DNA of 64,000 bases from Thalassotalea psychrophila (GCF_031583595.1 NZ_CP134145.1:806001-870000); one strand, 5' to 3'; numbered from the stretch's first letter, positions 8,429 to 17,707 are shown. Notes: a model not told the origin generated them from the letters alone. Translations and numbers: made by a program.

Positions 8429-9925
8429 TTGACCTCTAGAACACCTTTTTTAATAATTGTTTTTGCCCTTATCGTTGCCGGAATTAGTAGTATTTATTAT
8501 CGCCATGTTGAAATGGGGGTGCCATTAACTGCTGGCGAACAAATAGATATTTGGCAAATTGAAGCCGAAATAGAATTCACCGGAAAAAATGAACCTGTAA
8601 ATGCCAAACTAACCTTGCCCAAAGATCCTAAATTCGAACTTGTCGATGAATTTACCGCTTCGCCAGCCTATGGCGTGCATGTTTTTAGAGAAGAAGATAA
8701 GTCAGAAGTTGTGTGGAGTAAACGACAAGTTCAAGGTAAACAAACTTTGTACTATCAAGCCTCGTACAAACACACGTTAAACCCAGAGAAAGAACTTGCC
8801 CCTATTGAGGATGTTGTTGCAGAAACATGGTCTGAGCCTTATCAGAGTTCAGCACAAACCTTATTAAATAATGCAATGGAAAAATCCGGTAACCAACAGT
8901 TTCTGGTGTTACAAATTTTAAATGTAATAAAATCTGATGATCAAAATGTCGCTCTGCTGTTATCAAGGTATTCAAAAACTGAAATTTTTGTTCAGCTTAT
9001 GCAAATGGCAAAGATACCGGCGATGATGGTACGGGGTTTAGTGCTTGAAGATAGCCGTCGTAATCAGCAATTAATCCCATTATTAAAAGTGTATATCAAT
9101 AACGATTGGCAAATGTTTGATGTAGAAAATGGTGAATTAGGCAATGAATTGCCTATTTTAGTGTGGCAACAGGATTCGCCATCATTACTCGATGTGGTTG
9201 GCGGTAGAAATTCTAAGATTGTCTTTTCAATCAGCCACAGTACACAAAGCGCATTACAAGAAGCAAACAGCTCTGCCACTGAAGGTGACTTTTTCGACTT
9301 TGGCTTATATCACTTACCAATTGATGAACAAAACCTATTTAAGGGCATTCTGTTATTACCAATAGGTGCTTTAGTGGTGGTGTTTTTACGAGTGCTTATC
9401 GGCCTAAAATGCAGTGGTACTTTTATGCCTATATTAATTGCTACCTCGTTTATTCAAACTGAATTAGTCAATGGTGTGGTTGGCTTCTTATTAATTGTTT
9501 CTATCGGTCTTATAATTCGATCTTATCTGTCGCACTTGAATTTGCTGCTGGTGTCACGGATCTCGGCCGTGGTCATAGTTGTTATTGGCATTATCGTATT
9601 ATTTACTGTTATCGCTTTTAGAATGGGCTTAACCGAAGCGTTAACCATTACATTTTTCCCAATGATTATTATGGCTTGGACTATAGAGCGGATGTCTATT
9701 TTATGGGAAGAAGAAGGCGGTAAAGAAGTACTTATCCAAGGCGGTGGTAGCTTAATTGTTGCTGTTATCGCGTATTTAATGATGGATAACTATTTAATTC
9801 GTCATTGGGCATTTAACTTCTTAGGCGTACATGCCTTGATTATGGCAGCCATTTTGTTAATGGGCCAATATACTGGTTACCGCTTATTAGAGCTTCGTCG
9901 ATTTAAACCATTAGCAGAAGATTAA
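8429..9925 (+). CDS. Inactive transglutaminase fused to seven transmembrane helices
   Basis: Membrane protein of 498 aa with one N-terminal TM helix (about 7-25), an extracytoplasmic transglutaminase-like domain (about 30-280) and a C-terminal block of seven TM helices (about 305-485). This is the family pair PF14400/PF14402. The Cys-His-Asp triad expected of active transglutaminases is not evident. The start is TTG 8429, with the Shine-Dalgarno GGAGAA overlapping the preceding stop. The fixed neighbourhood with a retropepsin-like protease and an ATP-grasp ligase suggests it presents or transports a peptide-like substrate across the inner membrane (inference). Confidence 0.85.
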   Translation: MTSRTPFLIIVFALIVAGISSIYYRHVEMGVPLTAGEQIDIWQIEAEIEFTGKNEPVNAKLTLPKDPKFELVDEFTASPAYGVHVFREEDKSEVVWSKRQVQGKQTLYYQASYKHTLNPEKELAPIEDVVAETWSEPYQSSAQTLLNNAMEKSGNQQFLVLQILNVIKSDDQNVALLLSRYSKTEIFVQLMQMAKIPAMMVRGLVLEDSRRNQQLIPLLKVYINNDWQMFDVENGELGNELPILVWQQDSPSLLDVVGGRNSKIVFSISHSTQSALQEANSSATEGDFFDFGLYHLPIDEQNLFKGILLLPIGALVVVFLRVLIGLKCSGTFMPILIATSFIQTELVNGVVGFLLIVSIGLIIRSYLSHLNLLLVSRISAVVIVVIGIIVLFTVIAFRMGLTEALTITFFPMIIMAWTIERMSILWEEEGGKEVLIQGGGSLIVAVIAYLMMDNYLIRHWAFNFLGVHALIMAAILLMGQYTGYRLLELRRFKPLAED

Positions 9926-9934
9926 GGGGGTAAC

Positions 9935-10885
9935 ATGTTTGATTTTGTTAGCCCATTTAAGTTACGTGAACGCGGTATTATGGGAATGAACCAACGCAAT
10001 TTTTCCTATATTGGTCGCTATAACGATAGAGCGTTATATCCTAATGTTGACGACAAATTAAAAACCAAAAAATTGGCTATTGAAAGCGGCATTTCGGTGC
10101 CTGATTTACTCGGTGTGGTTCACTTTCAATATGAAGTAAATAGGGTATTTGATATTCTCAAAGATCATGACGGATTTTGCATAAAGCCAGCGAAAGGAAG
10201 TGGTGGTAAAGGCATTCTAGTTATATTAAAAACCGATGAAAATGGCTATATGAAAGCCAGCGGTGAATATGTGCCTAGAGAAGAGGTTGTTCGCCATATC
10301 ACTAATATCCTTGCCGGTCTTTTCAGCTTAGGCGGAGCAGCCGATGTGGCTGTAATTGAAGCACTAATTCAATTTGATCCAACCTTTAAAGGTTTAAGTC
10401 ATGAAGGTGTGCCAGACATTCGTATTATTATTTTTCAAGGCTATCCGATGATGGCGATGCTGCGTTTAGCAACTCACGCAAGTGACGGCAAAGCGAACCT
10501 GCATCAAGGCGCTGTTGGTGTGGGTATAGACATTGCCACTGGAAAAGCTAAACGAGCGGTGCAATTTGATCGGCCAATTACTCATCATCCGGATACTGAT
10601 AAAAGTTTTGCTGATGTTGCTATTGGCAACTGGGACCGCATGCTTACCCTTGCGGCAGGATGTTATGAGATGTCAGGTCTGAAATATTTAGGTGCAGATA
10701 TAGTTCTGGATAAAGAAAAGGGCCCATTAGTACTAGAACTTAACGCTCGACCGGGATTAGCTATTCAAATAGCCAATGGCATGGGGATGTTGCCAAGACT
10801 GAAGCATATAGAGTCTATGGATCACCGCCGCACGGCAAGTATTGAGGATAGAGTGAATTATGCAAAAACTCATTTTAACGATTAG
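9935..10885 (+). CDS. ATP-grasp alpha-L-glutamate ligase-like protein
   Basis: Cytoplasmic ATP-grasp enzyme of 316 aa related to RimK-type peptide ligases and the sugar-transfer-associated ATP-grasp group (PF14397). The nucleotide-binding loop is KPAKGSGGKG (about 85-95), and the metal-binding end of the site is LVLELNARPGLA (about 268-280). It should join an amino acid or amine to a carboxylate using ATP; the substrate is unknown. GGGGG lies just upstream of the ATG and the gene follows the 7TM gene by 9 bases. Its end overlaps the M3 peptidase gene by 26 bases, which implies translational coupling. Confidence 0.87.
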   Translation: MFDFVSPFKLRERGIMGMNQRNFSYIGRYNDRALYPNVDDKLKTKKLAIESGISVPDLLGVVHFQYEVNRVFDILKDHDGFCIKPAKGSGGKGILVILKTDENGYMKASGEYVPREEVVRHITNILAGLFSLGGAADVAVIEALIQFDPTFKGLSHEGVPDIRIIIFQGYPMMAMLRLATHASDGKANLHQGAVGVGIDIATGKAKRAVQFDRPITHHPDTDKSFADVAIGNWDRMLTLAAGCYEMSGLKYLGADIVLDKEKGPLVLELNARPGLAIQIANGMGMLPRLKHIESMDHRRTASIEDRVNYAKTHFND

Positions 10886-12671
10886 CCTGCTTTTTTCGAT
10901 TTTAACGACAGTAAGCTTCGCTTCTAGCGTGAAACCAAGCGCTGCTTTTGGCGCTGATATTCAGCAGCGTTGTGTACAAATGACTACAAGCTTAACTATG
11001 CCAAAAGGATTTACTGAACAGGCCGATTTTTATGGCAATATTCAACAGTTGGAAAGTGTGTTAATTCCGGCTAATAATTTGTTGTTTGAAAGCTACCTAT
11101 ACGCCAATGTTTCCCCTGATAAATCGATCATAACTACAGCTGAGCAGTGCCAGTTAACTACGAGTGCCAACATAGATAACTTTATCGGTTCAGCTCAAGT
11201 CAGTGCATTATTAAAGAAAACAAATTCACTTGCGAAATCTGCATTAGAAAAACGAGTACAAGATAAGTACCAACGCTTAAATCAACAGCTCTCAAATAAG
11301 TATTACGCTAAGCTAAAAGCCGACGGCAAAGCAATTGCTGCTGAATTTCGCAAAGGCGTTAGTGTAAAGGTTACCGACACCTTTGTATTACCAGGTGAAT
11401 GCGCCGAGGGCCTAGATAAAAAATATCAAAAACGTTATTTAAAAGATGGTCAAATGGTTGCTGAATTGAAGGGCAGTCATTATGCAACATTTGTTAAAAG
11501 GTTACCTGAAGAAGCATGTCGCAAACTTGCATACAGTCAGTATCAAGGTCGACATGAAAAAACTAATAAAGACAATTTGTTAGCGTTATTATCCGCACGT
11601 AATAATAGTGCTAAGAGCTTAGGTTACAGCAATTTTGCCGAGTTATCTTTTCAAGATACCATGATAGATAATATTTCTGATGTTGATGCGTTTTTATCAA
11701 ATATTGCTAAAGCTCAACCTGCAACCTATGCACCTTGGGATTACCGCTATATCCCTTATGCAAAAACAACTGATAAAAAAAGTTCTCCTACATTAACTCC
11801 TGTTGAGGCTCATCAAGGATTATTTACATTATTAGAATCTGAATTTGGCTTAACCGTAGTTAAATTAGATGAAGCAGCATGGCACAGCAGTGTTGCTGTT
11901 TATATGTTAAAAGAAGGCAGTGAGAACATTGGTAAGTTTTATTTAGACTTGTATCCTCGTGCTAATAAATATACAAAGAATCGTCATCGAGCAATTAAAC
12001 GTGGGGTTACAGGTGTACAAGCACCTAGTAGCGCACTTATCTTGAACTTACCAAAGAAAGAGTGGAAACAAACTCATGTTAAGTCATTTTTCCATGAGTT
12101 TGGCCATCTAATTCATAACTTAGTAGCGACGCAAAAATACCATATTGTTGCCGGAATAAGCATTGAAAGTGACTTAGGTGAAATGCCAGCAAAATGGTTT
12201 GAGTGGTTAAGCTTCGATCCTAAAATGCAACAACGCATGTTTGGCAAGGTTGTGCTTGCTGGTGAAGCGCCTGATTCTGGTACTACCTTTAATTTACGAC
12301 TTTATCGTGCAGGAATGGCATTAGCGTATTTTTCTCAAGATGTAACCAGCAAAAATATAGAACAGATTAATGCTGAACTGGCATTAAAATATCTCGGACA
12401 TCCTTATGCTAAAGGCTCATCAAGCCAGTACAGCTTTAGTCACTTAGGCACTTATGGACCAAGATATTATAGCTATATTTGGTCAGAGGTTGTCGCTCGT
12501 CGTTTACTCGAAGATTATTTTGCTGGACGCTTTAGTGGACGTGATTATTTAACTTCTTTATTTGAGCAGGGCGGTAGTATTGCCATGACTGAAATGTTTG
12601 CCAAACTGTATAAAAAGCCGCTTACCTTACAAGATATTATTAAATGGGTGTCGTATGAAAAAACTCTTTAA
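10860..12671 (+). CDS. Secreted M3-family (thimet oligopeptidase-like) metallopeptidase
   Basis: Zinc metallopeptidase with a signal peptide (about 1-22, ending VSFASS) and the gluzincin motif HEFGH at His412-His416. Further fold signatures such as 'GIQAPSSALILN'-like text (about 380) and 'HPYAKGSSSQYSFSH' occur around it. At 603 aa it is slightly short for M3 enzymes, most of which are cytoplasmic; a signal peptide is less common. It begins 26 bases inside the ATP-grasp gene, and its end overlaps the first DUF3541 gene by 17 bases, so it is locked into this operon. It probably trims short peptides in the periplasm. Confidence 0.85.
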   Translation: MQKLILTISLLFSILTTVSFASSVKPSAAFGADIQQRCVQMTTSLTMPKGFTEQADFYGNIQQLESVLIPANNLLFESYLYANVSPDKSIITTAEQCQLTTSANIDNFIGSAQVSALLKKTNSLAKSALEKRVQDKYQRLNQQLSNKYYAKLKADGKAIAAEFRKGVSVKVTDTFVLPGECAEGLDKKYQKRYLKDGQMVAELKGSHYATFVKRLPEEACRKLAYSQYQGRHEKTNKDNLLALLSARNNSAKSLGYSNFAELSFQDTMIDNISDVDAFLSNIAKAQPATYAPWDYRYIPYAKTTDKKSSPTLTPVEAHQGLFTLLESEFGLTVVKLDEAAWHSSVAVYMLKEGSENIGKFYLDLYPRANKYTKNRHRAIKRGVTGVQAPSSALILNLPKKEWKQTHVKSFFHEFGHLIHNLVATQKYHIVAGISIESDLGEMPAKWFEWLSFDPKMQQRMFGKVVLAGEAPDSGTTFNLRLYRAGMALAYFSQDVTSKNIEQINAELALKYLGHPYAKGSSSQYSFSHLGTYGPRYYSYIWSEVVARRLLEDYFAGRFSGRDYLTSLFEQGGSIAMTEMFAKLYKKPLTLQDIIKWVSYEKTL

Positions 12672-13758
12672 CGCACTAATCACTTCGCTGTTCCTGTTCA
12701 CCTCGGTATGTAGCGCTGATAGCAGTGAGGAGGTTACAAAATTGAGTTACCAAGACGTATCTCAGCGCATACAAACGACCTTTGAAAGTAATTTATACCA
12801 ATTACCACCAAGGACTCAGGGCCATTATGGAATTCGCTTGTATAGAATGACAGGTGATAAAAAATACCTACCAACGGCATTGTATGATTACTATGTGGTG
12901 AGTGACAGAATGCATACCATAGTGCCGTACTTAAATGATGATGGGTACATTGAAAAAAGCTCGAAACGATTAACCGATGCAATGAGTAAAGGTACGCGAG
13001 GTAAGGCGCGTAGAAAAGCGTTAAAGAAATTTCCTGAATTTATATTTTATGCAGATGAATTACTTCGCTATAGTTCACGGCTAGATGCCTTTGGTGTTGA
13101 ATTACCCGATACAGTTTTGAATACTCTTAAAGAATATGATTTTTTACCTGGGCTAACCGACAAAACTATGATCAGAGCTTGGGCGGCACAGTTGGCAAAT
13201 TATGTGTATTGGTTAAAGCAGTTAGGCATTGCTGATTATTCGAAACAATATAAAAAGGCTTTTCTAGAGGCTTATCCTGACAGTGAAGATGGTCAGTTAA
13301 GTAAATGGCATTTTAGAAACAAGCTGTATGGCCTAACGCACTTCATTTTTGCTGCATCGGGTTACTACCAACATTATGTATCAACCGATGAATTTGGCTG
13401 GATATTAAATTACTTTGAAGCGAATCAAGCGCGTGTTTTAAAGGATGCAACTGATGATATAACCGCAGAAGTTGGTATTAGTTATTTACTGATGGAGAAA
13501 AAGGATCATCCACTAGTAACAGAAACTAAAGATAGATTAGTTCAAGCGTTTAATGCGGACGCTGGTATGGTGCCATCGGTTTCTGGGAAAATAGATTTAG
13601 CGTCTGGTGAACACCGAAACGTGCTGACATTTATGTTATTTACCTGGCCTGAAAAGATGACAGAAGGACCTTATTTCCATGAGATACATTCGGTAAAAAA
13701 ATACTTACCTACCAATGAATTTGAAGATTATGAAGATGAAACCGATGGTGATCATTAA
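12655..13758 (+). CDS. DUF3541 domain protein, first copy
   Basis: Exported protein of 367 aa with a signal peptide (about 1-21, ending CSADSS). It belongs to DUF3541, which has no known function. I start it at ATG 12655, which opens directly with the signal peptide; in-frame sequence extends upstream to 12598 inside the peptidase gene but lacks a better start. Blocks shared with the next gene include 'WAAQLANYVYWLK', 'NKLYGLTH' and 'SGEHRNVL'. The C-terminus is strongly acidic (EFEDYEDETDGD). Its stop overlaps the next start (TAATG). Confidence 0.8.
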   Translation: MKKLFNALITSLFLFTSVCSADSSEEVTKLSYQDVSQRIQTTFESNLYQLPPRTQGHYGIRLYRMTGDKKYLPTALYDYYVVSDRMHTIVPYLNDDGYIEKSSKRLTDAMSKGTRGKARRKALKKFPEFIFYADELLRYSSRLDAFGVELPDTVLNTLKEYDFLPGLTDKTMIRAWAAQLANYVYWLKQLGIADYSKQYKKAFLEAYPDSEDGQLSKWHFRNKLYGLTHFIFAASGYYQHYVSTDEFGWILNYFEANQARVLKDATDDITAEVGISYLLMEKKDHPLVTETKDRLVQAFNADAGMVPSVSGKIDLASGEHRNVLTFMLFTWPEKMTEGPYFHEIHSVKKYLPTNEFEDYEDETDGDH

Positions 13759-14873
13759 TGAAAAATTTTAAAGTTATTTTATCTAAGCCAATACTTGTCG
13801 CTGGATTTGTTCTTTCTAGTTGTTTTTTGCTGCCATTGACAGCCTCTGCAGCTGAAGAAAAACAAGCGATACCAAGTTTAACCGAACAATATTTAGCAAC
13901 CGCTAATCGTATACGTACCAATTATGATAATAATTTTGTAAAACTCAGCGGTAATGCGCAAAATCATTATGCAGTGCGCATGTACCGATTAACCGGCGAA
14001 AAATATTATGCTCAGCAATCTGGCTCTGAAGTATATCAAATTACCGATAGACTAAATTTTTATCTACAGAACCTAGATTCAGAAGGCTGGCGTGATGGCC
14101 AAGCGCAAGCAATGATCGATGCTTTACCAAATACCCGTCGTGGTAAATTAAGACAAAAGGCATTAAAGGACACAGGGGATAGACGCTTTGCTTTATATCT
14201 TGTTTATCAAATGGCAAAGTTGGATGAATATGGTATTAAGCATCCCGGCCATGAAAAGTTTGTCGCTTATTTAAAACAGGCTGACTTGCATGATTTATTA
14301 ATGTCAGCAGATTTTATTCATGCCTATGCGGCGCAGGTTGCTAACTATGTATATTGGTTAAAATATACAGATGTTGTAGATTGGACTGCCGATTTAAAGC
14401 CAGCATTTGAACAAGCCTATCCAGATAAAAAGGATGACGAGTTAAGTAAAAACGAATTTAATAATAAACTTTATGGTTTAACTCATATTGTTTTAGCTGA
14501 TAGTAACTATTATCAACAATCGGTGAGCTTAGATGAACATTCATGGATTCTAGATTATTTTAAATTACGACAAGATAGAATTGTTGAAAAAAGTAAGGAA
14601 GATATCCAAGCTGAAATTGGATTATGTTTTGTACTTGCAGGAGTTAATGAACATCCAACCTTGAATGCAATGAAGCAGGTTATCAATGATGCAGTACACC
14701 CAGATAAGAACATGGTGCTATCAATTAGTGGTAGTGATAATTTAAGTTCAGGTGAGCATCGAAATGTATTAGCATATGCATTGCTTAATTGGCCTGAAAA
14801 ACTACATCAAGGCCCTTATTTAATGAAAGATAAAAAAATGAAAGCCAATCTGCCATTAGTGTATCAACAATAA
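13758..14873 (+). CDS. DUF3541 domain protein, second copy
   Basis: Paralogue of the preceding gene, 371 aa, with a signal peptide (about 1-32, ending ASAAEE). Shared blocks are 'NHYAVRMYRLTGEKYY', 'AYAAQVANYVYWLKY', 'NKLYGLTHIVLAD' and 'SGEHRNVLAYALLNWPEK', in the same order, so the pair is an old tandem duplication. The start ATG overlaps the upstream stop by one base. It is the last gene of the operon that begins with the retropepsin-like lipoprotein. Function unknown. Confidence 0.8.
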   Translation: MKNFKVILSKPILVAGFVLSSCFLLPLTASAAEEKQAIPSLTEQYLATANRIRTNYDNNFVKLSGNAQNHYAVRMYRLTGEKYYAQQSGSEVYQITDRLNFYLQNLDSEGWRDGQAQAMIDALPNTRRGKLRQKALKDTGDRRFALYLVYQMAKLDEYGIKHPGHEKFVAYLKQADLHDLLMSADFIHAYAAQVANYVYWLKYTDVVDWTADLKPAFEQAYPDKKDDELSKNEFNNKLYGLTHIVLADSNYYQQSVSLDEHSWILDYFKLRQDRIVEKSKEDIQAEIGLCFVLAGVNEHPTLNAMKQVINDAVHPDKNMVLSISGSDNLSSGEHRNVLAYALLNWPEKLHQGPYLMKDKKMKANLPLVYQQ

Positions 14874-14880
14874 TTTATTA

Positions 14881-14936
14881 GGTAGTTAGGTAGTTAGGTA
14901 GTTAGGTAGTTAGGTAATTAGGAAATTAGGTTGTTA
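14881..14936. repeat. Seven-unit 8-bp tandem repeat (GGTAGTTA)n
   Basis: Four exact GGTAGTTA units followed by three decayed ones (GGTAATTA, GGAAATTA, GGTTGTTA). The array fills the gap between the DUF3541 operon and the DUF2986 gene and runs into that gene's Shine-Dalgarno sequence (AGGTGAG, about 14935-14941). Each unit contains TTAGG, itself weakly Shine-Dalgarno-like. Unit number could vary by slipped-strand mispairing. Confidence 0.85.
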
Positions 14937-14944
14937 GGTGAGTC

Positions 14945-15109
14945 ATGAATAGAAAAAAGAAAGTAAAATCAACATTGAAAGCACAGTTAAAACGCTCAAA
15001 AGCCAAGTTGCAAAAATCGAGCAAACCTAAGTATATTTCTAAAGCTGAACGAGCAAAACTAGAGCTCGAACAGCAGGGGAACAATGAAAACAACACAAAT
15101 GACGAATAA
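14945..15109 (+). CDS. DUF2986 family small basic protein
   Basis: Small protein of 54 aa. A Lys/Arg-rich N-terminal helix (MNRKKKVKSTLKAQLKRSKA) is followed by KPKYISKAERAKLE and an Asn/Glu-rich tail, the pattern of DUF2986 proteins of Shewanella, Vibrio and Colwellia. Function unknown; charge suggests nucleic-acid or ribosome association (inference). A good AGGTGAG ribosome-binding site is formed at the end of the 8-bp repeat array. Confidence 0.75.
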   Translation: MNRKKKVKSTLKAQLKRSKAKLQKSSKPKYISKAERAKLELEQQGNNENNTNDE

Positions 15110-15136
15110 TTTGAGATGTTTATTAATTTAAACCAC

Positions 15137-15177
15137 GTCATCCTGTGTGAGCCTAAGCGAGGCACGGGACCTCCTTA
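15137..15177. repeat. Possible dispersed intergenic repeat unit
   Basis: A locally GC-richer block beginning CGTCATCCTGTGTGAGCC and ending CACGGGACCTCC stands out from the AT-rich intergenic DNA. It resembles the GTCATCC...GG(G)A(C/T)CTCC class of dispersed intergenic repeats seen in many marine gammaproteobacteria. Only one copy is in this window, so the repeat nature is inferred from form alone. Confidence 0.3.
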
Positions 15178-15219
15178 ATTGACAGTGTGCTTTTAAAATA
15201 ACGCTGTTTTTCTTTCATC

Positions 15220-15239
15220 ATTGCGATAATAATCGCAAT
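15220..15239 (-). terminator. Possible terminator of the PLP-enzyme operon
   Basis: Perfect 8-bp hairpin ATTGCGAT-AATA-ATCGCAAT just downstream of the aminotransferase-fold gene. On the minus strand it is followed by GATGAAAGAAAAAC and not a clean T-run, so it may be a weak or factor-assisted terminator. Confidence 0.4.
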
Positions 15240-15246
15240 CTGTCAG

Positions 15247-16365
15247 TTAATAGTTTGCCTTCACTACATCAATAAATTGCTGAATATCATCTGCATCATT
15301 ATATATATGAGCCGACACTCGCATACCTAAATGACGCGCATCAACGCTGATATTAGCGTCAGCTAGAGCGTCCATAATTTTTTCTTGTTTATCAGAAAAA
15401 TCTAAAATAACTGTTCCACTGCGGATCGCTTTATCTAGTGGAGATTTTAGTTCGCTATCAAACTCGCTCACAATCAAATCAACCATACTTTGATTATGGG
15501 CTCTGATGTTTTCTGAGCCTAATTGAGCAAAGTACTCAATCGAGTGACTTGCTAAAGCAAAAGGTGTTATAGATGGCGTACCACCCCAAAATTTCATTGC
15601 CGATTGATTATAATTAAAATTGTGAATATCGAACTCAAATGGATTTTCATGTGAAAACCAGCCAACATCTTTTGGTTGGCATTGTTCAATAATATCTGGA
15701 TTTACCCATAAATAGCCTGCACCAGGTCCGCCACATAGCCATTTAACACTAGAGCCAATCATAAAGTCTGGTCTTACACTTTGTAAATTTAACGGAATCA
15801 CACCAGCAGATTGAGCAATATCTAACACTGATATTATGCCAAGCTCTTTTGCAAGTGATATCACTTCAGCAACTGGTGCCAACTGGCCTGTGTTTGAATA
15901 GGCATTTGAGATAAATACTAAATCAATATCTTTTGATAAATGTTGTTGCCAAACATTGGTATTAGTAATGTCTAATGTTTTATCAATAAAGCGAATTTCT
16001 GCACCTTGTGGTAGTGCTTTTTGCAACGCAAAACCCATACTTGGAAAATCAATTTCGCTCATCAAAATAACTGTATTTGTTTTCTCTAAAGAGGCTAATG
16101 ACATTACAATTTTTGTTAAACTACTCGACAAGTTCACTTGAGGGCAAAATTGTTCAATTGGAGCATTAAACATAGCGCTTAATGCCGATTGAAAGTTATT
16201 GACCACCTCTAACCAACTGCCCCAAGGCTCTCTGCCTGAGTTTTGCCAAGGTGATAAAAAACTGTCTTTGAAGGCTTGCTCAACAGTGGCTAAAGGCCGA
16301 CCTACTGAGTGATTTAATAGGTAGTTACTATTAGCTAATAAGAAATCTTTTTTAAACTGGCTCAT
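15247..16365 (-). CDS. PLP-dependent aminotransferase class V fold enzyme (kynureninase/cysteine desulfurase-like)
   Basis: Cytoplasmic PLP enzyme of 372 aa. Asp182 (LDIAQSAG) should bind the pyridinium nitrogen and Lys208 (SSVKWLCGGPG) should form the Schiff base. The SSVKWLCGGPGAGYLW block is closest in look to kynureninase-type members. Its ATG overlaps the stop of the upstream PrnB-like gene (ATGA), so the two are translationally coupled. Together with a dioxygenase-fold partner and a divergent Lrp regulator it is likely to act on tryptophan or a related amino acid, but the reaction is not determined. Confidence 0.82.
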   Translation of the reverse strand: MSQFKKDFLLANSNYLLNHSVGRPLATVEQAFKDSFLSPWQNSGREPWGSWLEVVNNFQSALSAMFNAPIEQFCPQVNLSSSLTKIVMSLASLEKTNTVILMSEIDFPSMGFALQKALPQGAEIRFIDKTLDITNTNVWQQHLSKDIDLVFISNAYSNTGQLAPVAEVISLAKELGIISVLDIAQSAGVIPLNLQSVRPDFMIGSSVKWLCGGPGAGYLWVNPDIIEQCQPKDVGWFSHENPFEFDIHNFNYNQSAMKFWGGTPSITPFALASHSIEYFAQLGSENIRAHNQSMVDLIVSEFDSELKSPLDKAIRSGTVILDFSDKQEKIMDALADANISVDARHLGMRVSAHIYNDADDIQQFIDVVKANY

Positions 16366-17534
16366 GTTAAAAGGCTACTTTTTAGAGTTTGAATATCTGC
16401 GTAACGAGTACGAATGTCATCACGTTTGTGCGCTGCACGTCTGTCACGTAGTTTTTCTAATGAATCTAGTAATACGTGTAATGGTGGTCCACTGGCAGTA
16501 ACTTTATCCATATGTTTATCTGCCATCCCCGTTGAAGGTTTAGAAATGTATTTACCTACTAGTTGGTTATGATGTTGAATAGCTGTGGTGCCATGCAGTT
16601 TACATACATCTAAAAATAAGCTTAAGTTTTCTTGATACCATGATTGCTTATGGCAAGCACTGACATTTAAAAAATCATCCATAATACTGCTTCTGCGCAT
16701 CGTATCACGCAAGATCAATTGATCTTCTGGCATCATATATAAAAACTTATCTACTAGCATTTGTGAATAAGAAGGTTCATTAGCAAAGCATAAGCCAAGC
16801 TGTAAATCGATAACGTTAATACCTGCAAAATCACCAGCATTTGCGCCTCGATAGACTTCTTTACCAACACGATATGGTTTGTAATATGGACGTACACAAT
16901 TAAAGAATCTGTCAGTATCGAGCTTCTCAAACAGCAATTTATTAGAATCTATAACATCTTTTAGCCCCTGCTTTGCAACGTTTAATAAGTCAGCGGTAAT
17001 AGGATGAGAAATACCCAATGGTTGAATTTTAATTATTGCATCAGCAGCACGTTTATAAGCCAAAATAGCTTTGGTGTTGTAATCAATAAATACCTTTTCA
17101 TCTTCTAAATGAGTAAAGCGCTTGTAGTTACCATTAAATGCTTTGTTGTGAGTAGTTAAATGTGCAGTGGCAAAACGTGGCGTAACACCAATAGAAGCAC
17201 CAATATGCATAGCAAGGGCAGATGCTTCAATTAAAGGAGATGATCGCTCTCTTGATGGTTCAGTAATTTCGTGGCGACGACAAGCAGCCATATAAAGCCC
17301 AACATTGCCTAATAAATCAAAAGCATTATCAAAACCGTTGTCGGTATTACCTTCATCGAGTAGCGGCAGTATTAATGCGCGACCTTCAGCTTCAAGTTGC
17401 TGCTTAAGATCTTCACCAATATTCACCACATTGGCTTTATCATCTTGTTGCCAATATAGATGTTCTAATTCTGTGTTTAAATCACAAAAGCTGGTTCTGA
17501 TCCATTGATCAAATGCTCGGGAATTTGCGGTCAC
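16362..17534 (-). CDS. PrnB-like protein (DUF1864, tryptophan/indoleamine dioxygenase fold)
   Basis: Protein of 390 aa that I recognise as DUF1864/PrnB family from its start (FDQWIRTSFCDLNTELEHLY) and end (LEKLRDRRAAHKRDDIRTRY). The family is related to heme indoleamine/tryptophan dioxygenases and to PrnB of pyrrolnitrin biosynthesis. Several His residues (for example in TTAIQHHNQ) could be the heme ligand. Fold assignment comes from family knowledge; heme binding and substrate are inference. It is the first gene of the pair, with the start at ATG 17534, and lies divergent from the Lrp regulator with 173 bases between. Confidence 0.72.
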   Translation of the reverse strand: MTANSRAFDQWIRTSFCDLNTELEHLYWQQDDKANVVNIGEDLKQQLEAEGRALILPLLDEGNTDNGFDNAFDLLGNVGLYMAACRRHEITEPSRERSSPLIEASALAMHIGASIGVTPRFATAHLTTHNKAFNGNYKRFTHLEDEKVFIDYNTKAILAYKRAADAIIKIQPLGISHPITADLLNVAKQGLKDVIDSNKLLFEKLDTDRFFNCVRPYYKPYRVGKEVYRGANAGDFAGINVIDLQLGLCFANEPSYSQMLVDKFLYMMPEDQLILRDTMRRSSIMDDFLNVSACHKQSWYQENLSLFLDVCKLHGTTAIQHHNQLVGKYISKPSTGMADKHMDKVTASGPPLHVLLDSLEKLRDRRAAHKRDDIRTRYADIQTLKSSLLT

Positions 17535-17707
17535 GTTCTTATCCTGTATTGCATGACTAAATTAATAGAATTTGTAAAAGCTCATGCTAGCAGAATGATA
17601 AAACAGTAATTCGCTAAAATCTCGCTCTAAAACTTATCTTTGTAGTGGAAATAATCAAAAACTGCTATTGTGTTAATGTATTTAACTAAATAATCTTAGG
17701 CTTTGTA

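Noticed and set aside
12598..12654. Upstream extension of the first DUF3541 gene
   Set aside because: It overlaps the peptidase gene and would place 19 residues before a proper signal peptide; ATG 12655 is the better start.
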